A stretch of DNA of 64,000 bases, taken from the NCBI GenBank assembly GCA_023380935.1, contig JAMCST010000016.1, positions 25,073-89,072 of the forward strand, read 5' to 3'. Every line of letters begins with the position of its first letter. Within the stretch, counting starts at the first letter, position 1. The notes under the pieces were generated by a model. The model did no database searches. It saw only the letters and a program-made list of their open reading frames with translations, and was not told the origin of the DNA. The stretch comes from Patescibacteria group bacterium. Its GTDB lineage: Bacteria > Patescibacteriota > Microgenomatia > UBA1406 > GWC2-37-13. The position numbers and the translations under genes were made by a program. This document shows, in pieces, positions 27,124 to 34,713 of the stretch.

Positions 27124-27733
27124 GACCGGCACGAGGACGGTAGGTAAAAAGGTTTTTAACTACGGAGCGATTACCTATAATTGGTTCTTTTCCCGTCTGC
27201 ATCATTCCTGGTACAGATACGAGTCGTCTTCTTTCCCTTTCCCAATTTTTTTGATCGTATCTGCTCCCTTTCTTTAGGTGGGGAGCAACTAAATCCTTTA
27301 TTAAATCAAAAAGGCGGTGGGGGTCAGCCAAGTCCGCCTCGCTAACCGTTACCGACCGCTTGTCGGGGCTATAATTTGATAAGTTAATCCCCATGGCTTC
27401 TGTAAGCACTGCTACTTCATGGGGCGTTAAAACTGGTAAAAGCTGCGATATTACCTGTTCATATAGCACCTTAGCCGCTACTAAATCGACATACTCGAAC
27501 AACCCTAACTCATTCCATTGATAAATTCCTGCCCGAATAAAATCGAGGGTTAACCGACGAACGGAGTAAAGATTTGCCATAGCCGCAGCCAATAACTGAC
27601 CGGCTCTTTCAATCGGACACCAACCACCGTTCCCGTTATCACGAATAAATTCTTCCGGCCTAGACATCAACGATTGATGGATATCGTCACGAATAGAAAG
27701 ATAATCTCCTAATAACCTATCGCGTTCTCTCAT
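27113..27733 (-). CDS. Hypothetical soluble protein
   Basis: 206 residues, not recognised. Mostly helical and soluble, beginning MRERDRLLGDYLSIRDD. It is AT-richer than its neighbours. Motifs that could be tested are WCPIERAGQLLAAAMANLYS and a basic C-terminal region (NWERERRRL, RPRAGPRR). TAAAAT (27745 to 27740) lies 6 bases upstream of the start, supporting this start and a leaderless mRNA. Inside the gene, TGCTCCC (about 27265) and GGGAGCA (about 27284) can form a hairpin. Confidence 0.6.
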   Translation of the reverse strand: MRERDRLLGDYLSIRDDIHQSLMSRPEEFIRDNGNGGWCPIERAGQLLAAAMANLYSVRRLTLDFIRAGIYQWNELGLFEYVDLVAAKVLYEQVISQLLPVLTPHEVAVLTEAMGINLSNYSPDKRSVTVSEADLADPHRLFDLIKDLVAPHLKKGSRYDQKNWERERRRLVSVPGMMQTGKEPIIGNRSVVKNLFTYRPRAGPRR

Positions 27734-27860
27734 TGGGCAATTTTAACATAATTGATAAACCAAACCCTCATCACTGATCCTATTTGTGCCGTTAACTTCT
27801 ACGTATATTCTGCGGGTATGAAGGTGACTGTTGCCCGGCGGGCTGATACAATATATATCA

Positions 27861-28310
27861 ATGAAAGTCTTCAATCGCCAATTTAGTCGCAACTTTGAAA
27901 AGCTGGAAAGTTATGAAGCCGGCGTTTCTTTGCTTGGCGCCGAAGTCAAGTCGATCCGCACCGGCAACGTCCGCTTGGAAGACGCGTTTGTCCGCCTGAC
28001 CAACGAGGAAGCCTTCTTGGTCAACGCCGACGTGCCCATCTACCGTTTCAGCCGGCCGCAGGGCTATGACTCCCGACGCACCCGCAAGCTGCTACTGCAC
28101 CGCGACCAGCTTATCCGACTCAAGACCAAACTCGCCTCGGTCAGTCGGCTGGCCATCGTACCGGTCGCCTGTTACACCAAAGGTCACCTGGTCAAGCTGG
28201 AGATCGCCCTCGCCAAAGGCAGACGGACAATCGAAAAAAAGAAACTGGAAAAGCAACGCGACATCAAACGCCAGGAGGAGAAAAAGATCAAGGAGTATTT
28301 ACGCAACTAA
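27861..28310 (+). CDS. smpB: SsrA-binding protein SmpB
   Basis: Binds tmRNA and delivers it to stalled ribosomes for trans-translation. 149 residues. The OB-fold begins MKVFNRQFSRNFEKLESYEAG and continues GAEVKSIRTGNVRLEDAFVR, then RRTRKLLLHRDQL. The basic C-terminal tail (KKKLEKQRDIKRQEEKKIKE) enters the ribosomal A site. The start at 27861 has TACAAT 8 bases upstream; an in-frame upstream ATG is not needed. Its 3' 123 bases occur again at 30911-31033 just before ssrA, so smpB and ssrA were probably adjacent before an island came between them. Confidence 0.96.
   Translation: MKVFNRQFSRNFEKLESYEAGVSLLGAEVKSIRTGNVRLEDAFVRLTNEEAFLVNADVPIYRFSRPQGYDSRRTRKLLLHRDQLIRLKTKLASVSRLAIVPVACYTKGHLVKLEIALAKGRRTIEKKKLEKQRDIKRQEEKKIKEYLRN
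28188..28310 (+). repeat. Direct repeat, copy 1 (3' end of smpB)
   Basis: Functional end of smpB. It aligns without gaps to 30911-31033 over 123 bases with 11 mismatches. The middle 77 bases (28227-28303) are identical to 30950-31026. Nine mismatches lie in the first 39 bases and two in the last seven. The clustering suggests recombination within the identical core. Confidence 0.9.
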
Positions 28311-28330
28311 AACCCGATGAAACATACTTT

Positions 28331-28870
28331 ATGCTTATCCCAACTCATTTAGCCGCAGTTTATTTGCTGTCGAAGGGTTACTGTGAAGGATTGGGTGGTT
28401 TGTGTGGCTCCGAATCGGTATTTACTACCGTATCGATTATTGGCGCCCTTCTTCCTGACATTGATATCTTTTTTGGCAAAAAGGTCAACGAACATCGTAA
28501 TACGATTTTTCATACCCCGATCTTTTGGATCATTGTTCTTATCCTGCTAAAAATCTACCGTTTTTTTAACCGCAGTCTCACACCATATATCATTGCTATT
28601 GGACTAGGAGTATTTTCTCACCTCTTTCTTGACTGGTTAAGCGGGAGAACCACCGGAATTAGGCTGCTTTACCCAGCTTCAAAAAAACAATACAGCCTTT
28701 TCCCAACCGATCCAAAAATAGGAAACGTAGAAATACTGCCTAACAAACGCAACAAAAAACGCTATTTAAGATGGATGGTTAATTACTTTAATAATCGTTT
28801 TTTAGTCGGAGTGGAAATACTCATTTATTTTGGTGTTATTTTGATACTATTTTTCGGTAACCGTAAGTAA
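28331..28870 (+). CDS. YdjM-like metal-dependent membrane hydrolase
   Basis: 179 residues, 4-5 membrane helices. It matches the YdjM/DUF457 family: MLIPTHLAAVYLLSKG at the start, GALLPDIDIFFGKKV, then EHRNTIFHTPIFW and FSHLFLDWLSG. The His and Asp residues (HR...H, H..LD) are the presumed metal ligands at the membrane surface. The exact substrate of this family is not known. First gene of the island, 11 bases before the methyltransferase-GNAT gene and probably co-transcribed with it. Confidence 0.78.
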   Translation: MLIPTHLAAVYLLSKGYCEGLGGLCGSESVFTTVSIIGALLPDIDIFFGKKVNEHRNTIFHTPIFWIIVLILLKIYRFFNRSLTPYIIAIGLGVFSHLFLDWLSGRTTGIRLLYPASKKQYSLFPTDPKIGNVEILPNKRNKKRYLRWMVNYFNNRFLVGVEILIYFGVILILFFGNRK

Positions 28871-28881
28871 CTTAACCATTT

Positions 28882-30078
28882 ATGACGATTGAAAAAACCC
28901 GGTCAATAACGACCTGTTTTTATCATGGTATATATGGTTTTATGCAAGATCATAAACTATTCGGCGCGTGGCAAAGAACTTCAAATCAACATATTAAAGC
29001 AATAAGGACACACTTTGGCGCGAAAGAAAACGCGTCGATCCTCTATTGTGGCACAGCAACAACAAGAAATCCACAGAATGTATACGAAGCGATGATGAGT
29101 TTAGGCATTAATCCATTAGTTACAACACTAGACTTATCTAGAAAACCTCTCATGGGTCTTGACAGAAAGACTTATCAACCTATGCAGGCAAACGCTGTAT
29201 CATTGTCTTTTGCTGATCGAAGTTTTGATTACGTCACCACCGACTTTTTACTTTCGAAAATGGCGCTTGAGTCTATTATTCTCACTATTCAAGAATGGGG
29301 CAGAGTTCTCAATAAAGATGGACTTATTACCACAACTACGGGAGTAAGACAATCCGACATTAACTTAACAAATCGGGCTTACGATGAAATCACTAATAGG
29401 ATTTACGGGATACATTTTCTTCCAATAGAGCTTCTAAGACAGATATTTTATTCCGCTGGCCTTGAGGTCAGGTTTGAAAAAGCCAAGTTTGATGTAAAAC
29501 CCTTCATGTATCGTTACCCCGACGAATTCCTTGTTTTTATCGAGGCAAAACCAATTAAGTCTGAAAATGTGGATATGGTAGAAAAAGCCAAAGAGTTAAT
29601 ACGGGATGGTCTATTAATCTATAAAGCAACTCTGTCTGATCCCCATCTTCGTCCTCTAGGCTTTGAAGAAATATTGATAGATTTGATAAATAATAAATTC
29701 ATTGTTTCCCGACAGGAAAACGGAGAGTTGCTTGGATTTATTCGTATACAAGAAATGTCTGGTAATTGGTATGAAATTGGGTCGTTATATATTAACCCAC
29801 TTTATAGAAACACACCGCACCACTACGGATCAAGTCTACTTACCCAAGCGGTAAGTGTTGTAAAACAAAAAGGGGGGCAAGCGATTGTTTTTAGTAATAA
29901 TCAAAGCATTATCAACATGCTGGAGAAATTTGGGGCTACAAAACAAAAAATTATTCCGATGGGGCTATTATTACCTTTTATTATCACTAGATTGGCACAT
30001 AGTAAAAATGTAGGAGATTTTATTTCGAGTACCATTAATAAAAGAGACAGGTCTATTTATACATTATTCGCGCAGTAA
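28882..30078 (+). CDS. Two-domain protein: class I SAM methyltransferase plus GNAT acetyltransferase
   Basis: 398 residues. The N-terminal half (about 1-225) is a type 11 methyltransferase fold: ASILYCGTATTRNPQNV (a degenerate glycine motif I), VTTLDLSRKPL for motif II Asp, SLSFADRSFDYVTTDFLLSKM and WGRVLNKDGLITTTTG. The C-terminal part (about 235-398) is GNAT-like: ENGELLGFIRIQEM, YEIGSLYINPLYR, SSLLTQAVSVVKQKGG and a closing NNQSIINMLEKFGA. The usual R-x-x-G-x-G acetyl-CoA loop is degenerate (RNTPHHYGSS). It is much AT-richer than the core genome. Substrate unknown; it may modify a small molecule or lipid made by its island neighbours. Overlaps the convergent next gene by 15 bases. Confidence 0.7.
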   Translation: MTIEKTRSITTCFYHGIYGFMQDHKLFGAWQRTSNQHIKAIRTHFGAKENASILYCGTATTRNPQNVYEAMMSLGINPLVTTLDLSRKPLMGLDRKTYQPMQANAVSLSFADRSFDYVTTDFLLSKMALESIILTIQEWGRVLNKDGLITTTTGVRQSDINLTNRAYDEITNRIYGIHFLPIELLRQIFYSAGLEVRFEKAKFDVKPFMYRYPDEFLVFIEAKPIKSENVDMVEKAKELIRDGLLIYKATLSDPHLRPLGFEEILIDLINNKFIVSRQENGELLGFIRIQEMSGNWYEIGSLYINPLYRNTPHHYGSSLLTQAVSVVKQKGGQAIVFSNNQSIINMLEKFGATKQKIIPMGLLLPFIITRLAHSKNVGDFISSTINKRDRSIYTLFAQ

Positions 30079-30876
30079 CGGCTTTATAGCCTTTGCCCTT
30101 CTTATACAAAGAGGCTTCTTAACAAGAACATCGGCGCAGATGTAACTCATACAGGCTATTTTCTGCCAAGCAGGGATATTAAGACTACGAAAAGCACCGA
30201 CAGCTCGTAATATTTTAAGTAAATTTAACCACTTGTCATGATTAAACCTATTTTTGTTATACTCCGTTAATACCTCATCTATATTTGAGACTCCTGTTTT
30301 TTTAGACGTCAACGGCAATTTAACAACGCCAAGTTTCAAATCGTCACCTAACCCTTCTAAACTGCCTAATCTAATATATGCATCTAACAACTCGAATAAT
30401 GATGAATTCGGTTCAGGTGACCTGCCATTCAAGGCAAGAAATAACCCGGTGACGACCGGAACAACTGTACGTAAATTATAATCAGTTATTTCCCTGTCGG
30501 ATCGCACAACATAACCCTGACAATTAACATCGTCAACGATTGACGATAGTAGTACTTTAACTTGCTCACGAATTTCTTGTTGTGGTACGGCATACCATGG
30601 AAGGTTTTGAAAGAATTGTTCCATTGGTAATGGGTCTTTGGGGGAAAAACCGTCCGCGAGTCTCATTTGTCTGTTAAGAAACGCTAGTTTTTGTGTCTTT
30701 GTAAGATCAATCCTTTCATCGGCTTCATCATCTACCCATCTAAAGTAAGAAAACATTCCAACAACGAATTGACCTCTATCACCAACCAGGTGGGGTAATG
30801 TTTCTAAAACGCGCGCTGCCACATAGGGATCTTTACTTGGTCGATATCGATTCCAAACACCCCGAAATTCAATCAT
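30064..30876 (-). CDS. Squalene/phytoene synthase-like protein (diverged)
   Basis: 270 residues, all-helical. Two prenyl-diphosphate motifs are recognisable: FSYFRWVDDEADE (about residues 41-53; first D-x-x-x-D with Asp at both ends), and LGSLEGLGDDLKLGVVKLP (about 170-188), resembling the second motif RDVxED...G-x-x-Y-L-P of head-to-head prenyl synthases. The second motif has Glu for the first Asp. It would join two isoprenoid diphosphates, but no desaturase or other carotenoid/hopanoid gene is nearby. TAAAAT ends 6 bases before the start. Family assignment is my reading of the motifs only. Confidence 0.55.
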   Translation of the reverse strand: MIEFRGVWNRYRPSKDPYVAARVLETLPHLVGDRGQFVVGMFSYFRWVDDEADERIDLTKTQKLAFLNRQMRLADGFSPKDPLPMEQFFQNLPWYAVPQQEIREQVKVLLSSIVDDVNCQGYVVRSDREITDYNLRTVVPVVTGLFLALNGRSPEPNSSLFELLDAYIRLGSLEGLGDDLKLGVVKLPLTSKKTGVSNIDEVLTEYNKNRFNHDKWLNLLKILRAVGAFRSLNIPAWQKIACMSYICADVLVKKPLCIRRAKAIKPLLRE

Positions 30877-30910
30877 GATGCAATTTTACTATACTATAAT
30901 GTTTCACAAC

Positions 30911-31033
30911 CTGGACAAACTGTAGATCGTCCTGGCCAAGGGCCGGCGAACAATCGAAAAAAAGAAACTGGAAAAGCAACGCGACATCAAACGCCAGGAG
31001 GAGAAAAAGATCAAGGAGTATTTACGTAGCTAA
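30911..31033 (+). pseudogene. Duplicate 3' fragment of smpB
   Basis: Second copy of the last 41 codons of smpB including the stop. Seven of the 11 base differences are synonymous, and one turns GAG into TAG, so it cannot be translated through. The synonymous excess suggests this copy diverged under selection in a related smpB before being placed here. Similarity may extend weakly upstream to about 30901 with a small deletion. It lies 56 bases before the tmRNA gene. Confidence 0.85.
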
Positions 31034-31067
31034 GTTCCGCCTTCTTTAATTCAGGCCATCATAATGG

Positions 31068-31073
31068 TATAAT
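31068..31073 (+). promoter_or_regulatory. -10 box of the tmRNA gene
   Basis: TATAAT at 31068-31073, followed by an overlapping TATAAC at 31073-31078. The mature tmRNA 5' end is at about 31090, so a short precursor end would be trimmed, as expected for RNase P. No convincing -35 box is seen. Confidence 0.55.
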
Positions 31074-31089
31074 ATAACTGTTTCTCAAA

Positions 31090-31483
31090 GGGGATGACAG
31101 GCCTCGACGGAAGATTTGCTCTTTGACAAATGGCTGAGACGAACCTATTGCGTTAAATGGAAAAAATCAAGTGCTAATGATGAAAGTCAGGCAATTGAAG
31201 CGTCATACTACAGGAATATGCGATTCGCATATGCCCCTGTGATGGCGTAACAATCTCTGTTTAGGATTTTCCCTGGTTCAATCTTAAAATAGAGCTTAAC
31301 CAACTGGGGTCGGTCAAGGCGGAGTTACTGTTTGTCCGCTTCTGAACGATAAACCATCAAACGGCAGCTTATTTGCGTTTATTTGTTTTCACAAATAAGC
31401 TTGAGTCAAAAACAATTTATTCTCAGCTACAACATTTGCCAGAGGCTCTTTCGGACCCGGGTTCAACTCCCGGCATCTCCACA
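31090..31483 (+). ncRNA. ssrA: tmRNA (transfer-messenger RNA)
   Basis: Rescues stalled ribosomes with SmpB. The 5' end GGGGATG pairs with CATCTCC at 31474-31480 to form the acceptor stem, and the conserved CCTCGACGG lies near the start. The T arm CCGGG-TTCAACT-CCCGG is at the 3' end. Only part of the CCA is encoded (ACA). The tag frame starts with resume codon GCT at 31173 and stops with TAA at 31248-31250. It encodes 25 residues, beginning ANDESQAIEA and ending FAYAPVMA. A hairpin ATATGC/GCATAT lies inside the tag frame. The tag is longer than the common 8-15 residues and lacks the usual ALAA ending. Confidence 0.93.
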
Positions 31484-31520
31484 CTTCGCCCCTAATGAAG
31501 CTAATAGCGAAAGGGGCTAC

Positions 31521-31546
31521 GTGGTGGCGCAGCCACTAATATTTTT
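31521..31546 (+). terminator. Possible terminator after ssrA
   Basis: A GTGG...CCAC hairpin (31521-31536) is followed by TAATATTTTT. The stem is short, so confidence is low. The surrounding 31484-31640 region also has inverted segments (ACACTTCG at 31481 and CGAAGTGT at 31566), and holds no gene. Confidence 0.35.
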
Positions 31547-31640
31547 CCAGCCCAATATCTAATCGCGAAGTGTGTCCCTAACGTAGTCCTAACGGGACGA
31601 AGTGGGGCGATAAATGATGACCTTTGTTGTTTATAATCCG

Positions 31641-31668
31641 TTGACTATAATATTCTTTCACCTACAAT
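31641..31668 (+). promoter_or_regulatory. Promoter of the GIY-YIG gene
   Basis: TTGACT at 31641-31646 and TACAAT at 31663-31668 with a 16-base spacer; the GTG start codon is 9 bases downstream. Confidence 0.55.
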
Positions 31669-31677
31669 ACGTTTGAC

Positions 31678-31926
31678 GTGTATTACTGTTATATCCTTAA
31701 ACTCATAGATAACACTTACTATATCGGCTATTCCTCAAATTTGAAATCAAGAATCCAAAATCATCAAAGGGGCAGAGTTAAACAAACAAAAAAACTAAGA
31801 CCGTGTATATTGCTTTACTATGCCGCTTTTAGTTCCAAGAAAAAGGCGTTAGATTTCGAAAAATATCTGAAAACGCCTTCGGGTTTTGCATTCCGCAATA
31901 AAAGACTGATATGTTCGCGTCCTTGA
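31678..31926 (+). CDS. GIY-YIG nuclease domain protein (UPF0213 type)
   Basis: 82 residues, single domain. It begins with GTG and reads YYCYILKLIDNTYYIGYSSNL, carrying the GIY-YIG equivalents (YCYIL and YYIGY). Next comes LKSRIQNHQRGRV with the conserved Arg, and ALDFEKYLKTPSGFAFRNKRL with the metal-binding Glu. UvrC-like nuclease fold; members of this small family have no firmly known role. GTG is chosen because homologous proteins begin exactly here (M-Y-Y-x-Y-I-L). It is AT-rich like the island to its left, and may belong to the same accessory segment beside ssrA. Confidence 0.82.
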   Translation: MYYCYILKLIDNTYYIGYSSNLKSRIQNHQRGRVKQTKKLRPCILLYYAAFSSKKKALDFEKYLKTPSGFAFRNKRLICSRP

Positions 31927-32082
31927 TCAAGCGCCACTACTTTCATACATTTGTTGTCCAGGGCTGAAGTTTTGACCACCAATCCTACACCGGTCATTGG
32001 GATTGCCATGATTTGCTATGGTGTTGGCGCGCTGAGATTGGGCCATGAGATAACTAGCCAATCTTCACGGGCAAAAGCCTGA

Positions 32083-32829
32083 TTAAACCTCGATCCGCGA
32101 AAAGAAGTAGCTGCCGACGGTAAGCATAATAACAGACAGTCCGGCCAGAACCGCGATATCCAACCCAATCCCGAAATGAGAAGAATGAATCAGAGCTCCC
32201 CTCAGACCATCCACTCCATAAGCCAACGGATTAATCTGGGTAATGAGGGTTAAAACCGGCGACAGACCACTCAGAGGAAACAGGGCACCGGAAAGAAAAA
32301 ATAACGGCATGACCAGGAAATTCATGATCAGCTGAAACCCCTGGAAGTCTTCAAGTAATGAGGCGATCGTCGTTCCCACTGCCGTAAAAAACAGCGAGAT
32401 GAGAAACATTAAAACGATAAATAACGGTAGATGGGCTAAGCTATAGGGCCGAAAACCTATCACCAACGTCAGCAGAAAAACAACCATTCCCTGCATGGTG
32501 GCAATCGTTGCCCCTCCCAGCGTCCTTCCGATCATAATACTCATCCGGGACACCGGCGCCACCAGCGTTTCTTTTAAAAAACCAAACTGGCGGTCCCAGA
32601 CCAACTCGATGCCGGAAAAAATCGCGGTAAACAAGATTCCCTGGGCAATCACGCCCGGCGCCAGGAAATCAATGTAGTTGCCGTTGCCGGCCCGGCGAAA
32701 CACCGGCCCCAAACCAAACCCGAGCGCCACCAGAAACAGAATCGGCTGGCCCAATGAGCCGATTATCCGTGAGCGCGAGCGAACGTAACGCTTAAGCTGG
32801 CGCAGCCATAAAACATAAATCGCTAACAT
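32083..32829 (-). CDS. ABC-2 type transporter permease
   Basis: 248 residues with six membrane helices, DrrB/ABC-2 family. After a basic N-terminus (WLRQLKRYVRSRSRIIGSL), characteristic segments are LGQPILFLVALGFGLG, WDRQFGFLKETLVAPVSR, MIGRTLGGATIATMQG and the C-terminal LFPLSGLSPVLTLITQINPL with YGVDGLRGAL. It forms the membrane part of an exporter with the ATPase encoded 3 bases upstream. The cargo could be a glycan, lipid or drug and cannot be told from sequence. Confidence 0.9.
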   Translation of the reverse strand: MLAIYVLWLRQLKRYVRSRSRIIGSLGQPILFLVALGFGLGPVFRRAGNGNYIDFLAPGVIAQGILFTAIFSGIELVWDRQFGFLKETLVAPVSRMSIMIGRTLGGATIATMQGMVVFLLTLVIGFRPYSLAHLPLFIVLMFLISLFFTAVGTTIASLLEDFQGFQLIMNFLVMPLFFLSGALFPLSGLSPVLTLITQINPLAYGVDGLRGALIHSSHFGIGLDIAVLAGLSVIMLTVGSYFFSRIEV

Positions 32830-32832
32830 ATT

Positions 32833-33633
32833 TTAATGCCTCCTCCACATCTGCCGACGAAGCCGCATTTTATCGAGCCCGCTTGCCTCTTCTTCGCGGA
32901 TCGCCCGGCCGGTAAGGCTAAGAAAGGCTTCTTCCAGCGACGAGGTGTGGGTTTGAACTTTTAACTCTGTCGCCGTACCGTGGGCGATGATTTTACCGTG
33001 ATCAATGATCGCTATCCTTTGCGCCATCCGTTCGGCTTCTTCCATGTAATGGGTGGTGAAAAACACGGTAATCTGTTTGGTTTTATTCAGGTTAAGAATG
33101 TAATTCCAGAGCTGGTTGCGCGTTTGCGGGTCCAGGCCGAGCGTCGGCTCGTCAAGGAAAAAAATGCTGGGGTGATGCAGTAAACCCCGGGCGATCTCCA
33201 GCCGCCGCTTCATGCCGCCGGAAAAGGTTTTTACCAAATGATTGCGCCTATCCCACAACTCGACAATGTCCAATAACTCCTTAATCCGGCTTTTGCGCAA
33301 CTGGCTGGGAACCCGATAGAGCATGCCGTGGAACTCCATGTTCTCATGGGCGGTTAACTCGTCGTCCAAACTGGGGTCCTGAAACACGATACCAAACGAC
33401 TGCCGGACTTTGTTTTGTTCCCTGGTAGGATCAAAGCCGTTGATCCTGATTTGGCCGCTGGTCGGCCGCAGCAGGGTGGTGAGCATTTTGATCGTGGTTG
33501 ACTTTCCCGCTCCGTTTGGCCCCAAAAAGGCAAAAATCTCGCCGGCGCTGACGTTGAAGCTGATGTCATTAACCGCCGTAAAGCCGTCAAACTTCTTTAC
33601 CAGATGTTCTACCCGAATCGCCTGGTCCGTCAT
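32833..33633 (-). CDS. ABC transporter ATP-binding protein (DrrA-like)
   Basis: 266 residues. Walker A GPNGAGKSTT (about 38-47), Q-loop FQDPSLDDELTAHENM, signature FSGGMKRRLEIARGLL (about 135), Walker B FFLDEPTLGLDPQTR and the switch His in FFTTHYMEEAERM. The basic C-terminal tail (RLRRQMWRRH) is unusual for the family. The start MTDQAIRVEHLVKKF at 33633 is 9 bases after TATAAT on the minus strand. It energises the permease encoded directly downstream. Confidence 0.94.
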   Translation of the reverse strand: MTDQAIRVEHLVKKFDGFTAVNDISFNVSAGEIFAFLGPNGAGKSTTIKMLTTLLRPTSGQIRINGFDPTREQNKVRQSFGIVFQDPSLDDELTAHENMEFHGMLYRVPSQLRKSRIKELLDIVELWDRRNHLVKTFSGGMKRRLEIARGLLHHPSIFFLDEPTLGLDPQTRNQLWNYILNLNKTKQITVFFTTHYMEEAERMAQRIAIIDHGKIIAHGTATELKVQTHTSSLEEAFLSLTGRAIREEEASGLDKMRLRRQMWRRH

Positions 33634-33834
33634 AAGGTATATATTATACAACTACAAAACCCACCATTAAATTATGGCCCACCTGCGCCTTAATGAGTTT
33701 ATTCTCAAGGAAAATGGAGAAGATTGTATCGGCAATTACCCGAGAGGTCCGAAAAGAATAAAGAATCCGCTAATGCACCAATCCCGACGGTTGTGTTTAG
33801 GTATGAAGAATGGTAGTAATCTACTCCTACAGCG

Positions 33835-34176
33835 TTATTGAGGACACAGTGGGTTAACCGGTTTATCTGGGTTAAAAATTCGCTCGACAGCTTCCATGGT
33901 GCAGTCGACTCGTTTACCGTTCTCATCAAGAGGCAGCGGGTCGTTACTTCCGTCCAGCTCTCCCGTCGCCAATACACAACCCGATCCACCCCCTGTTTCT
34001 TGGGCTACTTTCTGCAACAATTGGCTTCCGGTCAGTTGGGCAACAGCACCCGTTCCTACGGATATTATCGGTGCAAGTAGAACTAGACCGAGCATCGCTG
34101 TTGCCAAATAAAAGCCCGGTGGCCTCATTTTTATCTCCGTGGCTAATCCTTCTATTCTTGACTTCAATCTATCCAT
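33835..34176 (-). CDS. Small exported or membrane protein, unknown
   Basis: 113 residues, not recognised. A polar N-terminus (MDRLKSRIEGLATEIKM) precedes one hydrophobic helix (about 22-40, FYLATAMLGLVLLAPIISV), then an extracytoplasmic tail with three Cys (GGGSGCVLATG, KRVDCTMEA, NPLCPQ). TATAAT (34190 to 34185) lies 8 bases upstream of the start, which supports it. The 201 bases between it and the ABC ATPase start hold another-frame open stretch with no support. Confidence 0.55.
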   Translation of the reverse strand: MDRLKSRIEGLATEIKMRPPGFYLATAMLGLVLLAPIISVGTGAVAQLTGSQLLQKVAQETGGGSGCVLATGELDGSNDPLPLDENGKRVDCTMEAVERIFNPDKPVNPLCPQ

Positions 34177-34213
34177 AAGGAAGTATTATACAGCATAAAT
34201 ATGTATTTACAAT

Positions 34214-34675
34214 TCAAACCCCCATTTCCAGACCCAGATCAATTTCCGCAAAGCCGTTGCGCCTGTAAAAAGCAATCGCCTTGCTGTTGTGAAAGTAGGA
34301 GTTGACAAACAGTTTTTGATAATGGTGTTGCTTGGCCCATTGTTTAACCCTGGAGACCAATTTGGTTCCGATCCCTTTTGACCGGTAGGCCGGAACCACA
34401 CCCATATTATCAATTTCCAAATAGCGGCTCTTGCGATAGCTAACTTTTTTAGGAGAACAGGCAATATAACCGACCGGAATCTGACCGTCGTAAGCGATAA
34501 AACAAACGTTACCCTTTCCGGATAGCAGCCTGCTAAAATACCGCTCTCCAGCCTTTGACAGCGCCCAACCCATTACCAAGTCGTCGTCGTACTTCTGGTT
34601 ATCCAAAAAGACTTCGTGATTAAGGTGTTGGAGAATATGAACGTCTTCTGGTGATGGTTGGCTGATTAAAATCAT
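34214..34675 (-). CDS. GNAT family N-acetyltransferase
   Basis: 153 residues. Acetyl-CoA motif A: YLEIDNMGVVPAYRSKGIG with R-S-K-G-I-G (about residues 83-101). Motif B: LFVNSYFHNSKAIAFYRRNGF, with the typical N-x-x-A-x-x-F-Y-x-x-x-G-F (residues split here for length). Strand IPVGYIACS precedes motif A. The start at 34675 (MILISQPSPED) is preferred; GATAAT lies 7 bases upstream, while the extension to 34696 is hydrophobic and unlike the family. Substrate unknown. Confidence 0.88.
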   Translation of the reverse strand: MILISQPSPEDVHILQHLNHEVFLDNQKYDDDLVMGWALSKAGERYFSRLLSGKGNVCFIAYDGQIPVGYIACSPKKVSYRKSRYLEIDNMGVVPAYRSKGIGTKLVSRVKQWAKQHHYQKLFVNSYFHNSKAIAFYRRNGFAEIDLGLEMGV

Positions 34676-34713
34676 TATGGTTATTATCACGACCATTTTA
34701 CACCCCTTATTTA

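Larger units (their letters stand above)
28311..30910. mobile_element. AT-rich gene island between smpB and ssrA
   Basis: About 2.7 kb bounded by two copies of the smpB 3' end and lying just before the tmRNA gene. It holds three genes unrelated to trans-translation: a YdjM-like membrane protein, a methyltransferase-GNAT protein and a squalene/phytoene-synthase-like protein on the opposite strand. A sample line at 29881-29940 has 21 G+C in 60 bases, while 28081-28140 in smpB has 37 in 60. No integrase or transposase is inside, so the way it arrived (homologous recombination or a site-specific element that lost its integrase) is unknown. Confidence 0.55.

Noticed and set aside
31818..32009. Minus-strand frame over the end of the GIY-YIG gene
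   Set aside because: Short, no start signal, and overlaps a recognisable family protein.
33705..33989. Second open frame overlapping the small exported protein at 33835-34176, considered as a frameshifted continuation
   Set aside because: No homology or shared motif joins the two frames, and the 33835-34176 gene has its own stop and promoter.
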